DNA of 64,000 nt from contig JAULSU010000001.1 in the NCBI GenBank assembly GCA_030512335.1, forward strand, positions 8,246,001-8,310,000. The letters are read 5' to 3'. This document shows, one piece after another, positions 34,021-45,944 of this stretch. Below the pieces are notes generated by a model that worked only from the letters and a program-made list of their open reading frames with translations, was not told where the DNA came from and made no database searches. The stretch comes from Immersiella caudata (taxonomy: Eukaryota > Ascomycota > Sordariomycetes > Sordariales > Lasiosphaeriaceae). Positions within the stretch are counted from its first letter, which is position 1. Every line of letters begins with the position of its first letter. The position numbers and the translations under genes were made by a program.

Positions 34021-36137
34021 ATGGTGAGAGGGGAATGCCTCTGCTGACAGGAACAGAGTTCACCCATCAAACCTCGAAGAGAGCTTGCACACACATGAAC
34101 CGAATCCACAAAAGTTAGACCGCATTGGTGTCTGGGAATCTCCCCGGCGCGATTCCTCCTCTTCCTTCGTCCTCAGGGACAACACCTGCTCCACAACCAC
34201 AACCCCGAACCCCAGTCCCGGGCAGAACTCGGTCTCCACCGTGATTGATAACCAACGAGTACCAACAGCGCAGGCGAGCGGAGAATCCAGGCGCGGTGGA
34301 AATTGTGGTCCTCGTGAGAACCAAGGGGTCGGGAACAATCGTAGACTCGCTCACCCAACCCTCGGGCTCATCCCCCTCTACGCCCCCGCCTTGGCGCCCT
34401 ACAGGACGCCGCTACTGCGTACTCTATGAAAAGCATCTGAGCGCAAAGCGGGTTGCCGCGATAGATGCCCCCTTGGACCCCCAAACTGGAGGGTGTCGAC
34501 CCCGCAGTGCCCGCACATCACGACAGGTTTGTGGAGCGAGGGATCGACGTGGAGATAGATGGACCATGCAGCCATGAGGCATCAGGACATGGATGGAGCT
34601 CCTGTACTGCTAACAACATGCAAAGCGGAGTTCACGGCACGAGGAGGGGCCGCTTTCCATGTCCAAGTCACGACGGCGTGACCAACTTTTTTGATCACCA
34701 AATACTTACCAAACATGAACCTGCGCAGGTATTTTCGACTATTGACGGGAGCCGCTACTACCAAGCCATCCTGTCGGTTGCGGGTTGCATGCTGCCTGCC
34801 TGCCAGGCGAACCGCACGGCCTGTACCTCGTTTAATCAATGCCACGCAAACACGGCAAACAACGCTGGCTGCTTCTGTCTGGCTGCTGGCTGCTGTCGCT
34901 GCACGCGCGGGAGCGAAGGGGACGGAACGAGGCCTTACGAACAATTGAGTAATGTGTGCATTGCCCGGTCTGGGCGAACCCAATATGCAAAACTGCCTAT
35001 CATTAATGTTCCATACCACCCCGCAGGCGACCAATGGGGACCACCAACCCCAACGTGAACATGAGCGGACCGCGGGCTGCAGTGCTCTTTAGCGATGTGT
35101 GATGCGCTGGGACGGTTCGCCGTGAACGGTCGGGAACCAAGGCGCAATATCCCCACCGTTGTCCATTGCCTCGGACCTCCACACACCTTTTTTTCTCCCA
35201 CTGCATTGGGGCAAGTTTTTCGCGTCCTCTCCACAAAATTCCCCCGTGCCTGACACTAGCTATTCCCCCGTGGTGAGAAATGGGGCGAACAGCGGTCAAC
35301 GCCAAAACTAGGAATGTGGAGGCGGGGGAAACTAGCGTTGCTTTTCATTTCTAGCAAAAATCCTCGGGCGAATTTCCGCACACAGCTCGCACGAACGACG
35401 TCAAATGAAGCGTCGAGGCGCGCCGTGGCAACGCCACCGCGTGCGGCTCTTACTCGGCGCACACGGGGTCTGCCCCCGGTGTGGTTTAGCGTCTGCAAAA
35501 AGTGCACAATAGGTGAAGACTAGCTGTCGTGGGTGCTGGGCGTCAAATGCTTAGTTGTGGATTGTGCCAAGTCGAGGGCGCAGACACCCGTGTTTAGTAG
35601 CACAGCGCAGGGTGCAGTTGGTGGATGAATTCGCCAGGTATTTTTTTACGTGGAGCTGACGAAGAAGAAAGACGGAGGTATTTCGGCCGGTACCATTGGG
35701 CTGGTACGGGGCTTGGTGTGTTCCTGGCTTTTCCTGCAAGTGAGCGCGAGTGGGCAGACAGGAGAAAGTGATATGTGAAATGGGGTCTCCGCGGGCAAAA
35801 GCATTTTGGATTTGCAAAGCTTTTTGCCGTCTTGTCCCTTTCCCAGTTGGATGCGACGCCGATGCGAATCGCTGCACTGACGTTTAGTTGCCCACTTTAA
35901 ATGCCTTGACAGCTGACAGCCCCGAGTCAGGACAGGACAGGAGTTTACGCCCCTGATTGGCGGGCTCGGGGGCCCTAGGCCGGAAGGGGTCGAGGTCCGC
36001 TTGGCCGTCTTGGCCGTCTTGGCTGCCAGAAGGCCCGAATTGAACCGTGCCGCCTGTGCGAACAACCGTCCAATGCAGTGAAAGACCTCGTCTGGGGACC
36101 CGAACGAGAGGGGGGCAAGAGTTGCCTAACGGAGAGC

Positions 36138-36141
<4 letters not shown>

Positions 36142-36177
<36 letters not shown>
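36142..36177. repeat. (GA)n microsatellite
   Basis: About 17 uninterrupted GA dinucleotides in gene-free DNA upstream of the sugar transporter. Confidence 0.9.
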
Positions 36178-36180
<3 letters not shown>

Positions 36181-37314
36181 GGAACGCCAACGCGCGAAGC
36201 GATTGCCTATCCCGGGAGATCACCGCGGCTTATTCTGCAAGTAGAGTGCCTCGGCTGCGGGTCATTTGATCACCGGAACGCCGTTGATGGCGACGGGAGG
36301 TTGGAAGAGGATTTTTGTTGGTGTGTTTCTTTGGCACGGATGTTTTTTTTGGGGAGGGAGGGAGGGGGGTTGCTCTGCACGGCCGACGGGGAGATCACTC
36401 AGCGGACACTGGCACTTGAGCAAGTGAGCGGACTGGACCGGCCGCTGCAAACCGCAGTTGCGTTTCGGGGCCTAGATGCGAAGCGAAGAAACAGAACACA
36501 ACAGCGCAAAGCATGGTGGATCTGCCGAAAAGTTGCGGATGCCAAACGGAGGATTGGCAGTGGACAGGCCGGCGCGAGTGGACGCCGAATCTTTCAGTTT
36601 TTTTTCCATTTCTTCCCCCCCTCGGTGAGTGGCTGGCTCCACGTGGTGCTACGAGCTGACACTTGTTCCAGAATGTGTGTTGTGCGACTGCAAGGAGGTT
36701 AATTGCAATCTGAAGGCAGATCTCAGCCTCCAAACATGCAAACCTGGCGGCTGGAAACAATTCGCACTCCAATTAGGGAGGGGCAACGCGGGCTTGGCGC
36801 ATGCGCCGAGCGAGCTATCGTGCACGGCGGATTGGGCGGTTTCCCAACGGCGAGCCAGTTGCTCTGTCCGGTTAATCTGGCTGTTAATGGCTAAATGCAA
36901 TCCGCGCCAAGCCCTGTAAATTCAACAGAGCAAGAACGGCGGGGGATACGGCCTGCTCAGACACGGTCTGGGGTGCAGCATTGGTAAAGATGGAGACCCC
37001 GGATATCCGAACCGTTTGTCTGGGGGAGTATGGAAACTGGGGGTAGGCAATGGGGCACCACGGGGAGACTGGGGAGGGGGGAGGGGGGTGTAGTAGTCTA
37101 GCCGGGGAGGGGGGGGGTGAGGTGGCGAGCAAAGCGGGCGGATGAGCTCTGGTTCGAGCTAGACGCGGAATCCGTGGAGCAACTGCGTATGCTATGGGAT
37201 TGTATTTAGACCTGCCGTCCCCCGGGACCTGTCGATGCAACGAAACAACTCGACCACCTCCCTTACCCAACACCACACCCGAGTCTCGAGTCTCCGGCTC
37301 ACCCAACCGTCAAC

Positions 37315-39108
37315 ATGGTCAAGGTGAACGTAGGAACGACCGCCGACCCCATCGTCACCCGCCTCGTGGCGGAGGACAAGATCGTCTGGTACAAGAAGCC
37401 GAATCTGCGGATGATGTACCTGTGGCTCTTCCTGTGCTGCATGGGTGTCGAGATGACATCTGGTTTCGACTCGCAGCTCATCAACACGCTGCAGTTCGCT
37501 CCTACCTTCCACAAGTGTAAGTCTTGAAAAAATATTCAAACTCGGGCCAATTGTTGGGCGGGTCCCCATACCGCGTCCGCATTCGCATATGGGGAACAAA
37601 ACTGACGGAAGGCGCACCCCAGACTTTGGTGGAGGCCGTGTTGACGCAAAGGGTGCTTTCGCCATCGAGCCCGGTCTTCTTGGATTCGTCAACTCCTGCT
37701 ACCAGCTCGGTTCCATCTTCGCCGTGCCCTTCGCGCCATGGATCGCCCAGGCCTGGGGCCGCAGATGGTCCATCATGATCGGCTCGCTCATCATGGTTTT
37801 CGGCGCTCTCCTCCAGGGTTTCGCTCAGCACGTCGCCATGTACATCGTTGCCCGCATGATTCTCGGCGCTGGTATCCTGTTCTGCATTATCTCCGGAGCT
37901 GCCCTGATCGGTGAGCTGGCCCATCCCAAGGAGCGTGCCATCCTCACCTCGCTCTTCAACGCCTCGTACTTCATCGGTCAGATTTTGGCTTCCGCCATTG
38001 CTCTCGGCACCACCGACATCCCCAACGACTGGGCCTGGCGTCTACCTTCGCTCCTCCAGATTTGCCCCTCGCTGCTGCAGATTGTCACCGTCTTCCTGCT
38101 CCCCGAGTCGCCCCGTTACCTCGTGTCCAAGGACCGCGATGAGGAGGCCCGCCAGGTGCTTGTCAAGTTCCACGCCGAGGGCGATGCGAGCTCGCTGCTC
38201 GTGCAGGCTGAGGTTGTCCAGATTCGCGAGACCATCCGCACTGAAATGGAGGCGTCCAAGCAGAGCTGGATGGATCTGCTCAAGACCTACGGTATGCGTC
38301 GTCGTGTCGTCGTCACCCTCTTCATCGGTCTCTTCACTCAGCTCTCCGGAAACACCCTGCTGAGCTACTACTCCGGCATCCTATTCGGCATGATGAACTT
38401 CACCACCAACTACGCCAAGACCCGCATCAACCTGGCCAATGCCTGCTGGTCCCTGATCAACGCCACCATCATTGCCATGTTCGTCACCCGCTTCAAGCGT
38501 CGCCACATGTACATGCTCTCGGCCACCGCCATGTGCTTGTGCTTCTGCGCCATCACCATCTCGCTTGAGCGCATGCAGGTTGCTCTTGACGCTGGAGGCA
38601 GCAACGCCGCCGCCGGTATCTCGGGTCTCTTCTTCTACTTCGCCTTCTCGCCCTGCTACAACATCGGTAACAACGCGCTTACCTACACCTACCTCGTCGA
38701 GCTCTGGCCCTACTCCCACCGCTCCCGTGGTATCGGTGTCCAGCAGATCTTCGGCAAGCTTGCCGGTTTCTTCTCGACTAATGTCAACTCCATCGCCCTC
38801 ACCGCCATCAAGTGGAAGTACCTTGCCATCTACTGCGGATGGATCGCCTTTGAGTTCATCATCATTTTCTTCCTCTACCCCGAGACCAGTGGCCGCACCC
38901 TCGAGGAGTTGGCTTTCCGTGAGTACCCCCTGACATTACCACCGAGAAACAGGACGAGAACTAACAGCGCGCCCCAGTGTTCGAGGACAACCTCAACCAG
39001 AAGGCTTCGGCTGCCGTCGAGAAGAACATTCACTATCACGACAGCACCGACAACATCAAGCGGGATTCGGACGGCGGTGCTCCGGCCGAGGTCAAGCATA
39101 TCGTCTAA
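37315..39108 (+). CDS. MFS sugar transporter, lactose permease/hexose type
   Basis: Exons 37315-37516, 37623-38918 and 38978-39108 give 542 residues with 12 predicted membrane segments. A plasma-membrane proton-coupled sugar porter is expected. Motifs: CMGVEMTSGFDSQLINTLQF in segment 1, GRRWS between segments 2 and 3, PESPRYL at residues 228-234, QLSGNTLLSYYSG in segment 7 and PETSGRTLEEL after segment 12. Both introns split codons (phase 1) and the joins read HK-YFGG and AF-LFEDN. The N-terminal AEDKIVWYKKPNLRMMYLW and GFDSQLIN pattern is that of fungal lactose permease-like transporters, which take up lactose, cellobiose or hexoses; substrate unknown. Exons are very GC-rich with strong codon bias, suggesting high expression. 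Confidence 0.94.
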
Positions 39109-40906
39109 GGAAACGATCCGGAGTTGTATACATAGCTGGTCTCGGATTTGCATTCAAACCGGTATCTAATAGGAATCGTCAATATCCAGTCATTTATGCT
39201 GTCGTTATCATCTTGCTGTCGCTCATGATTGAGCCCCTGAACCCCAGTGCAATGTCAACAAATACCTCGTTCGTCTCTTCCGTGATGAATTCATCGAATG
39301 ATTCAAAACTGTTTTGCAGCAATCAACAAACCCCTATTCCCATCTCCTCAGCCACAAACCTCGAGAAACCCAAACCAAACTGCCATTCCCGCTCCCAACT
39401 GCCGCAATTCCTACCAACCAATCAGACCACACCAATACCCCTCCCACCCAATCAAATCCTCCCGTCCCCGGCGATCAATGACTGATCCACCTCATTGCAT
39501 CTCGCCTGCGGGATCCGTAAAGTGCATACAGCCATTCAATCTCAATGCCACACTCGTCTAAACCGCGTTTCCCCTCTTCCTCATCTACATGGCGTTCACC
39601 ACGTGGACTTTTGAGAGTTGGGGACTTTCGGCCGACCCACACACACCCTTCCCATGTATCTGAGAGGTGTGGTGTGAGTTTGTTGCGCAGCACTTCGCCC
39701 AGTCTGCTCTGTTCTGGCCGGCTCTGCCCAGATTCCAGACCCATCACTCATCAATCTGATGTGTCTGCGACAGGTCGCCAAGGCACAACCAAGAAAGAGT
39801 TCATTTCAATGTTTGCTTGTTGATCCTGAGGAGGGCAATTAGGGGTGTGGTATATTAATATGCGGTATATTAGTGTAGCATGGTAGGCAGGCAGGGTCAT
39901 TTCGCGTGGTGTTGGTTTGTGTTTCGTTGGATCTGGTCTGGGCTGGTTCAAGTGGGTTCAGGTCAGTTCGGTTGGGTTTAGTTAAGTTTGAGTTGAGATA
40001 GTTTGGATTGGTGTAGATTGCAGTGAGGGTGAGGAAAATGGGAAATGGGAAATGCCGAGGGGTGAGGTGATGAGGGTGAATGAGGCCGGGTGAAAAGGGG
40101 CAGGGGGGTCCGTGTTGAGATGAGGTCTTCGCACTGTTCCTTCGGGATGGGTTGGTTCAGTTGGAGATGGATTTCGAGGTAATTGTCTTTATTCTGATGT
40201 GACGGCGTGTGCAATGTGAAAGGAATCCATCAGGCAGACAATGGAGCGTCGGAAAAAGAGAAGCTTGAGTCCGAGTTGAGCAAGAAACCTGGAAGGGGTT
40301 CAAGCCAGCCCTGCAACCTGTTGTCACCGTTGTCGGCCCGCGTCTTTGTTTTGGGTCAATGCTTCTTTGACAAGGGCGAGAAAGGAAGGTCTCCTTGACG
40401 CAGGCATACGCGCGGCTCAGCTCTATCGCTGTCCATGTGTGCACAGGGGATGTAGAGCGGGAGAAGACATCGTGTATTGTAACACTATCAATGGACAACT
40501 ACCGTAGGGAGAATTGTAGGAATGGGCACGGCGTGTTAACCCCCCTTAAACCCACACTGTATTCAACATGTCGTGTTGAGCCAACAAAGTATGTTGAACA
40601 ACTATGGGATATTTTCGACGCAAGGGGTGTGGCGCTCCACAGACCCCCACTACGGTACACGAAAACAAATGAGCCCGTACAAATACAGTCAGGCATCGTA
40701 CCAATGCAGGCATGCCTCAAGAGAATACAAAGAAGGCATCAAAACGATGTAAACAAGCCTCAACAAATTCAAAACGAGGCATAGGAAGAACGCTGACAAG
40801 CCTCAACCAAAGACAAAGAGGCATCTCAAACACAATCAAATCCATCACCAAAAAAAGAGACAGGACACAAAACAAACATCATCAACCCCCTTCAGCTCTC
40901 CTTCTA
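39109..40906. other. No gene seen
   Basis: About 1.8 kb between the sugar transporter and the stop of the Ala/Pro-rich orphan gene. From about 39920 to 40010 there is a degenerate GGTT/GTTTA-rich tract on the plus strand. No conserved protein or RNA gene recognised. Confidence 0.55.
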
Positions 40907-43372
40907 CTACCTCACGGCCTCCCACAGTATGTTGGCGACGGTGCCGTCGTCGAGCACCCCGTCAAGTTCCCTGTCCGCAATAAGATCGTCATCCTCGCCG
41001 AGCTCACACAGCGCTGACGTCACAAACGCTGGCTCGGCCTCAGCCTCAGCGGGCTCCTCTCCCGCGGAGTACACCTCTGCTCCGGGCTCGGCGGCAGGGG
41101 CGGGGTAGGCTGCGGGGACGGGGTCGGCAGCGGGGGCGGACTCAATGCCAGGCTCGGGGGCGAACGCGGGCTCCTCCATGAGAGATGGGAAGTCAACGTC
41201 GTCGAAGTACTTATCCAGAACGGAGAAGTCCAAACCCTCGTCGAGCCCGTCCAAAACGGGAAAGTCGGCGGCATCGGCGGCGGGCTCCCCCGCGATGTGG
41301 GCCAGATCGGAGGCCGGCAAAGGAGAGGGCACGGCCCAATCGTCCAGGACCGCCGGGGGGCACAGGCCGAAGGAGGAGTCCTCGGCCAAGTCCGTGGCCT
41401 GCAGAAGGGGGGCGACGGACGGGCGCGCGGAGGCAGGAGCGGGGGCAGGAGCGGGGCCGACAGGCCAGGGGAAGACGGAAGGGGGGGCAAGCTGCGGCGC
41501 CGGAGGAGCGGCAGGCGCGGGGTTCTGGGCTGGCACAAAGGCTGCCGGACCAGCCGGGACACCCCCGGGGAGACCAACTTTCCCAAACGGAGAAGGGTTG
41601 CCCTGGGCAGGGGTCATGGTCGGTTGGTCGACGGTGTTCCCAGCCCATTGATGGGTGCCAGGGGCTTGCGAAGGGCCCGAGACGACCCCAAGCCCCTGGC
41701 CCACTGGCGGAACACCTTGACCCCCCACGAACACCGGACCGCCCATGGTGTTCCCACCCTGTGGTGGAATGCCCTGTAGCCCGAACACACCGTACTGAGG
41801 GCCTCCTTGGATAAAGGGGTAGCCCGGGGCCAACGGGGGGTAGATGCCCTGGGCTTGGGGGTAGCCCGGGGTCGGTAGATAACCCCCAGTGAACTGGTGC
41901 GGGCTCAAATAGCCCTGGGAGACGCCTCCGAAGGCCGACGCGAATTGGGAGGTCTCGGGTTGGTGAACGCCCAGCATGGGGGCAAACCCCTGGGCCCCCT
42001 GGGCCGACGCCATGCTCGTGCCGACAAACGGCATGCCCGTGTTGGCAAACAGCATGGTCGGGCCGACCAGAGAGCTCTGCGACGGTGGGAAGGGCGCCTG
42101 GTGCTGGCGGCTGGCCCCGATCTGGACCTGGGCCGCCATCTTTTGCTTCTTCATCTTCGGCCCGTGCTCGCCCTGAGCCAGGGCCTCCATGCTCCTCTTC
42201 GTCTCAGACTGAGATGTCGTCGGTCCCGGTTTTGACCGCTTCAACCTCTTCGGGAGCGGGGGTGGGATGTACAGACCCGGCACCGGTCCATCCCAGCGAG
42301 GGTTGCGGAGGCGGACTTCGACAGAGTTCTTCCAGAACTGCTGCGTCCAGTAATCCTCCTCACTCTGGCCGGGCTGTCGCTGAACTCTGGCAGGCTGGTA
42401 CGGCACGGCCGAGGCTGGTCGCTCTCCCCCGAAGACGAGGACGAGACTCCCTATCTCCAAAATCGCGAGGTGCTCATATGCCCCCGACACATTCGCTGCT
42501 TGGAGGGCGGCCACACCGGCAGCGGACATGCCCTCCAGGATGTGTGAAGGTCCCTTTGCAGGGCATCCCGCCTCTTGCCAGAGCGACCAGACGTTGGCGA
42601 TAAAGGCAATGGGGTCCTTCTCTGCTCGCCAGGTCTCCACAAACCGCCGGAATTCTTCGGGCTCGTTCTGGGCTTGCCACATGGCTGTGGCCGGGTCCGA
42701 TTGGATTGCCGCCCATTGGGTGACGCGAGCCTGCCAGCCAGCAGCGGTCCCCTTTTCCTCGCCGAGCAGGACAGATCGGACCGCCTAGAACACGGGTTAG
42801 CTGCTGGAACTAAGGACGTGGAGTGAGAGGGGAAGGGAGAGGAGGGTAGAGGGCGGAATGGAGAGAGGAAAGGAGAAGAGAGGCAACATAGAATTTGAGA
42901 AGAGGGCACTTACCCCACTCTGCCTTGCCATACGGCGCAACTGTTCGACAGGATCCTGGCCAATAGTCGCAGCCCCGTGTAATTGGAGCTGGGCAAAAGC
43001 CCAGTCCAGCGCCGGCATGGTCTCCAGCCGCGCCTCTGCCTCCGGCCGCATGATTCTCTTCAGGGAGAGCTCCTTCTCCCTGAGGAAGCCGTTGTAGGCG
43101 AGCCCGAGTTGGTTGTACGACCACGGCCCATTCTTGTATGCCGGTGGGTGGGTGAAGTCGGGGGCGACGGCAGTGGGGACAGCAGAGACGGCGGCGACGG
43201 CGACGGGAGCGACGGGGGCGAAGGGGGCGGCGGCGGCAGAGACGGGAGCAACGGGGACGGGAGCGAGAGGGGCAGGAGCAACGAAGGCGGCAGCAGGGCG
43301 GAGAGCGACAGCGAAGGGGAGGCCGGAGGCGAAAGCCTCGGCGGAAGCGGGAGCGCGAGCGGGAGCCGACAT
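40907..43372 (-). CDS. Orphan Ala/Pro/Gly-rich protein with acidic C-terminus
   Basis: Exons 43372-42914 and 42784-40907, with a phase-0 intron of 129 bases, give 778 residues. I recognise no family. Order of segments: Ala/Pro/Val-rich leader (residues 1-70); a compact-looking helical part (about 75-340) with NQLGLAYNGFLREKELSLKR, EPEEFRRFVETWRAEKDP and EDYWTQQFWKNSVEVRLRNP; basic clusters LPKRLKRSKPG and KMKKQKM that could be nuclear signals; a Gly/Pro/Gln-rich low-complexity stretch with repeated GYP, GVPP and QG motifs; and an acidic hydrophobic C-terminus (LDFSVLDKYFDDVDFPSLM, then Ala/Pro/Glu) ending in LWEAVR. Nuclear signals followed by acidic-hydrophobic clusters suggest a transcriptional regulator without a classical DNA-binding domain; that is inference only. 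The frame is open over 1.9 kb with ATG start and clean splice sites. Confidence 0.7.
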
Positions 43373-45944
43373 GGTGATGGTGACGGCGGCTCTGGTGAGT
43401 CGTTAGTGATCAGGGAGGGGGTGTCAGGTTCAGACGCCCAAAGGTGAAAGGGGAGGTGGGTCTGGCAAGCAGGTCTTGGAAGAATTTTCGAAGAACTAGG
43501 GTCGGGACGGAAGGTGCGTCCAAGTGGTCAGCGGTAGGGGTTGGAGGGATCTTACAATTCCTCTTGAAAAAATAAAGAGGGATGGGGATGGGAGGAATGA
43601 TGTGTTCGATCGACGTCAAAGCTGCGTTCGAGTAGTCTTGAAGTCGTGTTTGGGAGGTCTTGAAAGACGTAGTCAAGCAGTAGTGAAAATGCGATAGACG
43701 ATCGAAGCGTGCCCTTTGAAAGCGGACTTGAGGAAGGAAAACCCATCTTCTTATACCTGTCTGAAGGACACCCCAGATTTCGAAATTTCTGATTCTTCGG
43801 AGTCACATCGAAGGACGCAAAAAGTATGCCATGGCATAGTTTTCTCCCGCTCGGCGTGCAGCAGCCACAAGAGCCCATCTTCAAGGCAGAAGTCCGTTAA
43901 AGCGCAAAGCATAGCCGTTACGGGCAGCCAAACTGCCACGAGAATCCAGCCTGTGATAGATCGAACAGTCGCACTAGGGAGCTGGTGACCAGGTCCCAGA
44001 AAGCATGTCAAGCCTCCCGCTCTCCGATCATCACCGAGTGTCAGTGGACAGGCTGGGAAATTCAAGCAGGCCACCTGCCCAAGGCACATAGGCACAAGCT
44101 CTCGCCTATTAGGTTCGGTGTGGCTTCATCGACACATGGCCTAGAGTCCGTGCACAGGGATCATGGTCTTTGCGTGCTGGCAGGAAGTCTGATATCTACT
44201 GGCAGGTTCCATGCTACGGGTCTGACAGGCCTGGGTCTTCAGTGCTGGACGCACTTGGCGTTTCTTAACAACCCGAACCCTGTACATGTGCTGGACCGTT
44301 TTTGCTCCCTCCACCTCCTCTACAATCCCCCGTTCCAACTGCCCTCACCCACCATCGACTGGATGTACCCAAGTGTTTCCATCGATAGGAAAGGAACCCC
44401 CACCCTTCTTCTACCATAGTTTTCCCAAGCATCCCGCAACTCTAACCAAAAACCCAATCGAAGGACATGGAACTTCCCTCCGAGCGGTGATTCACCATGG
44501 GGCCGTCTCCGACTTCAGGTTCGAGTTGTTTCCACCTGTACGACCGTGTTGACACACGGAGCCGAGCAGCTGCAGCTGCTGCTCGGCATCAAGTTTTTGA
44601 TTCCCCAACATCTGATACCAGAATAGACCCCATGTTGGCCCATGCTGTGCCCCATGCTGGCCCCCAAACAAACCTCCCAGCCTCCCAGGCCTGAGGCAGC
44701 AACCAGACATGACATCAACAAAACATGCAAGCAACTCAAATTTCAATCCACATTCTTCCAACCATTCCCATTGAAATCGACCCCGGGAAAACCCATTGCC
44801 AGTGACACGCACAACAAGACCACCTTCTCTCCAATCACCCAGACATGTTGTGTCGTTGACACACGGCATCCCAAACCCTCCTCAGCATCACCATCGCTGT
44901 AACTTTGACAAGGGCGGTGAATACACTGGCGTCCAGGTTCGTACAAACTAAGTTGGGCCATCTGGAAAATGACGAGACGGCTTGCAAAAAGCATAAATAT
45001 TCGAAAGCTTATTTGGGATGACGCATCTGCAGCTGGGCAACCATGAAGTTAGACGACAGGTAACCTTCTTATCTCCGATCCGTGTTTGACCAAAACCCTA
45101 TCACCTACAAGGTTTCCCCTGCGCGTTGTCAAAAACTCTACGAAGGCAACCTTTTCAGCCTCAGGCTCCTTGGGGGTGCAAGTGTAGAATGCGGTGCACG
45201 CGGGTCGCGGGCAGTAAGTTGCTTTTGTGGCAAACACATGGATGAGCCCGGTGTTCTGGAGCTTCACTTGTGACCCTATGATCTTGACGTCTCTGTTGGC
45301 AACCAAGGTCACAGATAGGGCACAGTGTAGAGCCAGAGACCGAGTTGGGCTGGTTGAGGTCATGGCACGGCTGGGCGGAAGATATAACACAAGACAACGA
45401 ATTTGCTTTTGCAGACCTAGAAAACATTTCCACTCCCAGCGGTATTTCCCCAGCAGGTAAAAAAAGATTGGCGACAGCAAATGGATCCCTTGGGGGAAAA
45501 CCCACGGGATGCTGTCGCCTAGTGAAGAATCGAATATGTCCTTGATGCGTACAATACATGTGAAACCGAATGACTGACCCGAGACACTTGGCCCGAAATG
45601 GGACTGTGCCCTATGCCTGAGAATCGAAGAGAGAAAACCAGACCATCCAGAGCTCCTTTTCCCTTCTTTTCCTTTCCATGCGTCGTGATTTTGTCTTTGC
45701 TTGACCCATCCTCTGCTCATCTGAAGTCATCACGCGAAGAATGCCGTGCACGCGTCATGTCTTGTCTGCATCGAGCCGTAGGAACCCAAGCGAGCTGGGG
45801 AGAGCCGGATAGCGAGATGATCTGTGTACAGTTCATACACTCGACGAAATGAAAGGTGTGAAAATGCTGCCGCCGGGGATCATGCTGAACTGCTACCTTA
45901 CACCCTGGTCTGAAATGCAAGCTCGTCGTTTCGGAAACGACACT
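43373..45944. other. 2.6-kb region without a firm gene
   Basis: Holds the promoter of the orphan gene (a TATAAG on the minus strand near 43750) and a possible 104-codon minus-strand frame listed separately. No other coding or RNA gene recognised. Confidence 0.5.
45049..45363 (-). CDS. Possible small hypothetical protein (104 residues)
   Basis: ATG 45363 opens a frame that reads like folded protein (ALHCALSVTLVANRDVKIIG, GLIHVFATKATYCPRPACT) and ends at 45049. It lies inside a longer open frame reaching 45720. It has no signal peptide, no recognised domain, and overlaps other open frames, so it may be chance. Confidence 0.22.
   Translation of the reverse strand: MTSTSPTRSLALHCALSVTLVANRDVKIIGSQVKLQNTGLIHVFATKATYCPRPACTAFYTCTPKEPEAEKVAFVEFLTTRRGNLVGDRVLVKHGSEIRRLPVV

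Larger units (their letters stand above)
33008..37314. other. 4.3-kb gene-poor region
   Basis: Except for a possible relic at 33775-34020 and a GA microsatellite, no gene is supported. Frames of 80 to 200 codons occur but resemble no family, often overlap on opposite strands, and mostly lack ATG. The last 1 kb is the upstream region of the sugar transporter and has strongly strand-biased G-rich tracts (37050-37130). Confidence 0.5.

Noticed and set aside
37911..38363. Second long plus-strand frame inside the sugar transporter
   Set aside because: It is an out-of-frame shadow with Ser/Arg/Pro-rich translation typical of GC-rich coding DNA.
39920..40010. Degenerate telomeric array
   Set aside because: GGTT-rich but without repeated TTAGGG units; better described as low-complexity sequence.
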